A DNA stretch of 6,248 nucleotides from NCBI GenBank assembly GCA_020722165.1, contig DYLI01000016.1, forward strand, positions 11,418-17,665. The letters run 5' to 3'. A model generated the notes under the pieces. It had not been told where the DNA came from, did not search any database, and was given only the letters and a program-made list of their open reading frames with translations. Positions 5,044 to 6,248 of this stretch are shown piece by piece (positions within the stretch are counted from its first letter, which is position 1; each line of letters opens with the position of its first letter). This stretch comes from Halothiobacillus neapolitanus (lineage in GTDB: Bacteria > Pseudomonadota > Gammaproteobacteria > Halothiobacillales > Halothiobacillaceae). The position numbers were made by a program, and so were the translations under genes.

Positions 5044-6248
5044 CAGGTATGCGCCGCCAAAAGATCAAAATACAGGCGTTCATAGGCGTGCGCCACCTGC
5101 GCCCAGTCATAGCGCGCGGCTACCTTGCGCCCGGCCTGGGCAAGCGCAGCTCGGCGCGCCTCATCGTCCAGCAAGGCGTGCAACGCAGCAGCCAGCTCGT
5201 CTTTTGATACAGGGTCATGCAGCAACACGGCTTCATCCGCCGCAAGGTCAGCACTCAGCCCACAATACGGCGCACGGCTCACCACCACGGGCAAGCCCTG
5301 CGCCATGGCTTCAAGCACCACCATGCCAAAGGTGTCTTCACGTGTGGGATGAACCAATATATCTGCGGCGGCGTAAACCGGCTGCATGTCCTGTTGCCGA
5401 CCAAGAAAATGTACACGCCCCGCCAAGCCTAGGCGGCTACAACGCGCTTGATATTCCGCAATTTGCGCGTTGTCGCCAACCACGATGAGATGCGCAGGCT
5501 TTGCTTGTAGGTGCGAATTCATTCGCACATCTGCGCCGAAATTGTGCGACAAGTTCGCACCTACAACCTCTTCCACGAGGATGGGGGGAGCCAAAACCGC
5601 CAACGCCTCCAGCAGCGTATCCAGCCCCTTGCGCCGATAATCATTCGCCACGAATAACAAAATAAAGGCATCCTGCGGCAGACCGAACGCCTGCCGAGCC
5701 TCATCCTTGGACGGCACAGACTCCGGCACAACCACACCCGGTGGAATGATATGCAGACAGTCACGGCTGGCGGGATAGCTTGCCGCCATTTCATCGCGCA
5801 ACGTGGCCGATACAACACCAACCGCCCGCCCCGGACAGCGAAAGCGCGCCGCCTCCAGGCGCAAATACACCATCAATCTCAGGCTGGTCACAATCTTCAA
5901 CCATTGCGCAACACGGCCAACAAGCCCGCTGCCAGGTGGCAAAAGATTGTGCCGCATCGGGCGCACATGCACCGTCTGCACCTGCCCAGCCCAGCCATTT
6001 TCATGCGAATGCACCATGTCAAAACCCGTGCGCGTCAGGCGGGCAGTTTCCCGCGCAAACAGCCATTGATTCAGCCAGCGCGGTTTGCGCATGGACGACA
6101 GGCGGTGATAGCTCATGCGCGCATCGTCATGCTCAATCGCTTGCGCAAAAACATGCACCTCATGCCGTGCGGCGAGTTGCTCGGCCACGGCCACGGCATA
6201 ACGCTCCGCCCCGCCGCCATGCGTGGCGAAATTGCGCGTAATGATGGC
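5043..6248 (-). CDS. GT4-family glycosyltransferase, probable LPS core (WaaG-like); 5' end outside the window
   Basis: The frame stays open to the right edge, and the residues before the GTG at 6194 (IITRNFATHGGGAERYA) are the typical N-terminal glycine-rich acceptor-domain motif, so the real start lies beyond 6248; 401 residues are visible. It has a GT-B fold. Numbering from the window edge, the N-terminal domain includes HSHENGWAGQVQTVHV (about 80-95) and a hydrophobic/basic patch LRLMVYLRLEAARF. The linker IIPPGV (167-172), the donor-domain NDYRRKGLDTLLEAL (202-216), HLIVVGD (253-259) and DTFGMVVLE (305-313) follow. The last matches the family E-x7-E nucleotide-sugar motif but with Asp at the first position. 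Residues 228-248 are encoded by a composite palindromic repeat between the helix after KGLDTLLEAL and the HLIVVGD strand; the frame is kept. Its position before waaC and waaA supports a core sugar transfer role, but the sugar is not known. Confidence 0.92.
   Translation of the reverse strand, partial: AIITRNFATHGGGAERYAVAVAEQLAARHEVHVFAQAIEHDDARMSYHRLSSMRKPRWLNQWLFARETARLTRTGFDMVHSHENGWAGQVQTVHVRPMRHNLLPPGSGLVGRVAQWLKIVTSLRLMVYLRLEAARFRCPGRAVGVVSATLRDEMAASYPASRDCLHIIPPGVVVPESVPSKDEARQAFGLPQDAFILLFVANDYRRKGLDTLLEALAVLAPPILVEEVVGANLSHNFGADVRMNSHLQAKPAHLIVVGDNAQIAEYQARCSRLGLAGRVHFLGRQQDMQPVYAAADILVHPTREDTFGMVVLEAMAQGLPVVVSRAPYCGLSADLAADEAVLLHDPVSKDELAAALHALLDDEARRAALAQAGRKVAARYDWAQVAHAYERLYFDLLAAHT
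5505..5566. repeat. 62-bp composite palindrome (REPIN-like pair) inside the glycosyltransferase gene
   Basis: TTGTAGGTGCGAA (5505-5517) and TTCGCACCTACAA (5554-5566) are perfect 13-base inverted terminal arms. Inside, each end also forms its own hairpin: GTGCGAA/TTCGCAC (5511-5517 with 5522-5528) and GTGCGA/TCGCAC (5544-5549 with 5555-5560). The element is therefore two copies of one short hairpin repeat in opposite orientation around about 15 bases of spacer, the arrangement called a REPIN. In the gene's frame it encodes VGANLSH followed by NFGADVRMNSHLQ with no stop. No adjacent transposase gene is present in the window. Confidence 0.88.

Noticed and set aside
4799..5488. A 229-codon plus-strand open frame across the waaC/glycosyltransferase junction.
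   Set aside because: It is antisense to two well-supported genes, has low-complexity Pro/Ala/Arg/His-rich composition and no family motif.
6192..6194. GTG at 6194 as the start of the glycosyltransferase.
   Set aside because: The residues before it carry the conserved HGGGAERYA motif and the frame is open to the window edge, so the gene starts beyond the window.

Overview
The window looks like ordinary chromosome of a Gram-negative proteobacterium. Lipopolysaccharide core genes, a periplasmic MucD/DegP-type protease and a GlnB-type PII protein fit this, and the wording of the proteins best suits a betaproteobacterium; that placement is inference from family resemblance. Coding density is high and no stretch of more than about 110 bases lacks a gene. 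There is no rRNA, tRNA, CRISPR array, transposase gene or phage gene.

Layout. Bases 1-109 are non-coding or the extreme tail of an upstream gene and hold an imperfect inverted repeat of the 'CTCTGTG' type. The plus strand then carries a stand-alone molybdopterin-binding (MoCF/CinA-N type) protein (110-934), a MucD/DegP-family periplasmic serine protease (948-2384), an intrinsic terminator (2410-2434) and glnB (2445-2783). Seventeen bases further on, the minus strand carries a convergent block that reads, in transcription order, a GT4-type glycosyltransferase (5' end beyond the right edge), waaC (heptosyltransferase I) and waaA/kdtA (Kdo transferase). These three genes overlap by 1 and 4 bases and are clearly one translationally coupled operon for the LPS inner core: WaaA adds Kdo to lipid A, WaaC adds the first heptose, and the third enzyme probably adds a later core sugar.

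The most unusual signal is a palindromic repeat family with outer arm TTGTAGGTGCGAA. It sits inside two of the three LPS genes and not between genes. In waaA it is a single 27-bp palindrome. In the glycosyltransferase it is a 62-bp composite of two inverted copies bounded by perfect 13-bp inverted arms, like a REPIN. Both copies keep the host reading frame open, are read in the same frame, and add the same peptide (VGANLSH) at places where the families normally have a short loop. This looks like a protein-coding REP/REPIN insertion. No undescribed multi-gene system is visible otherwise.
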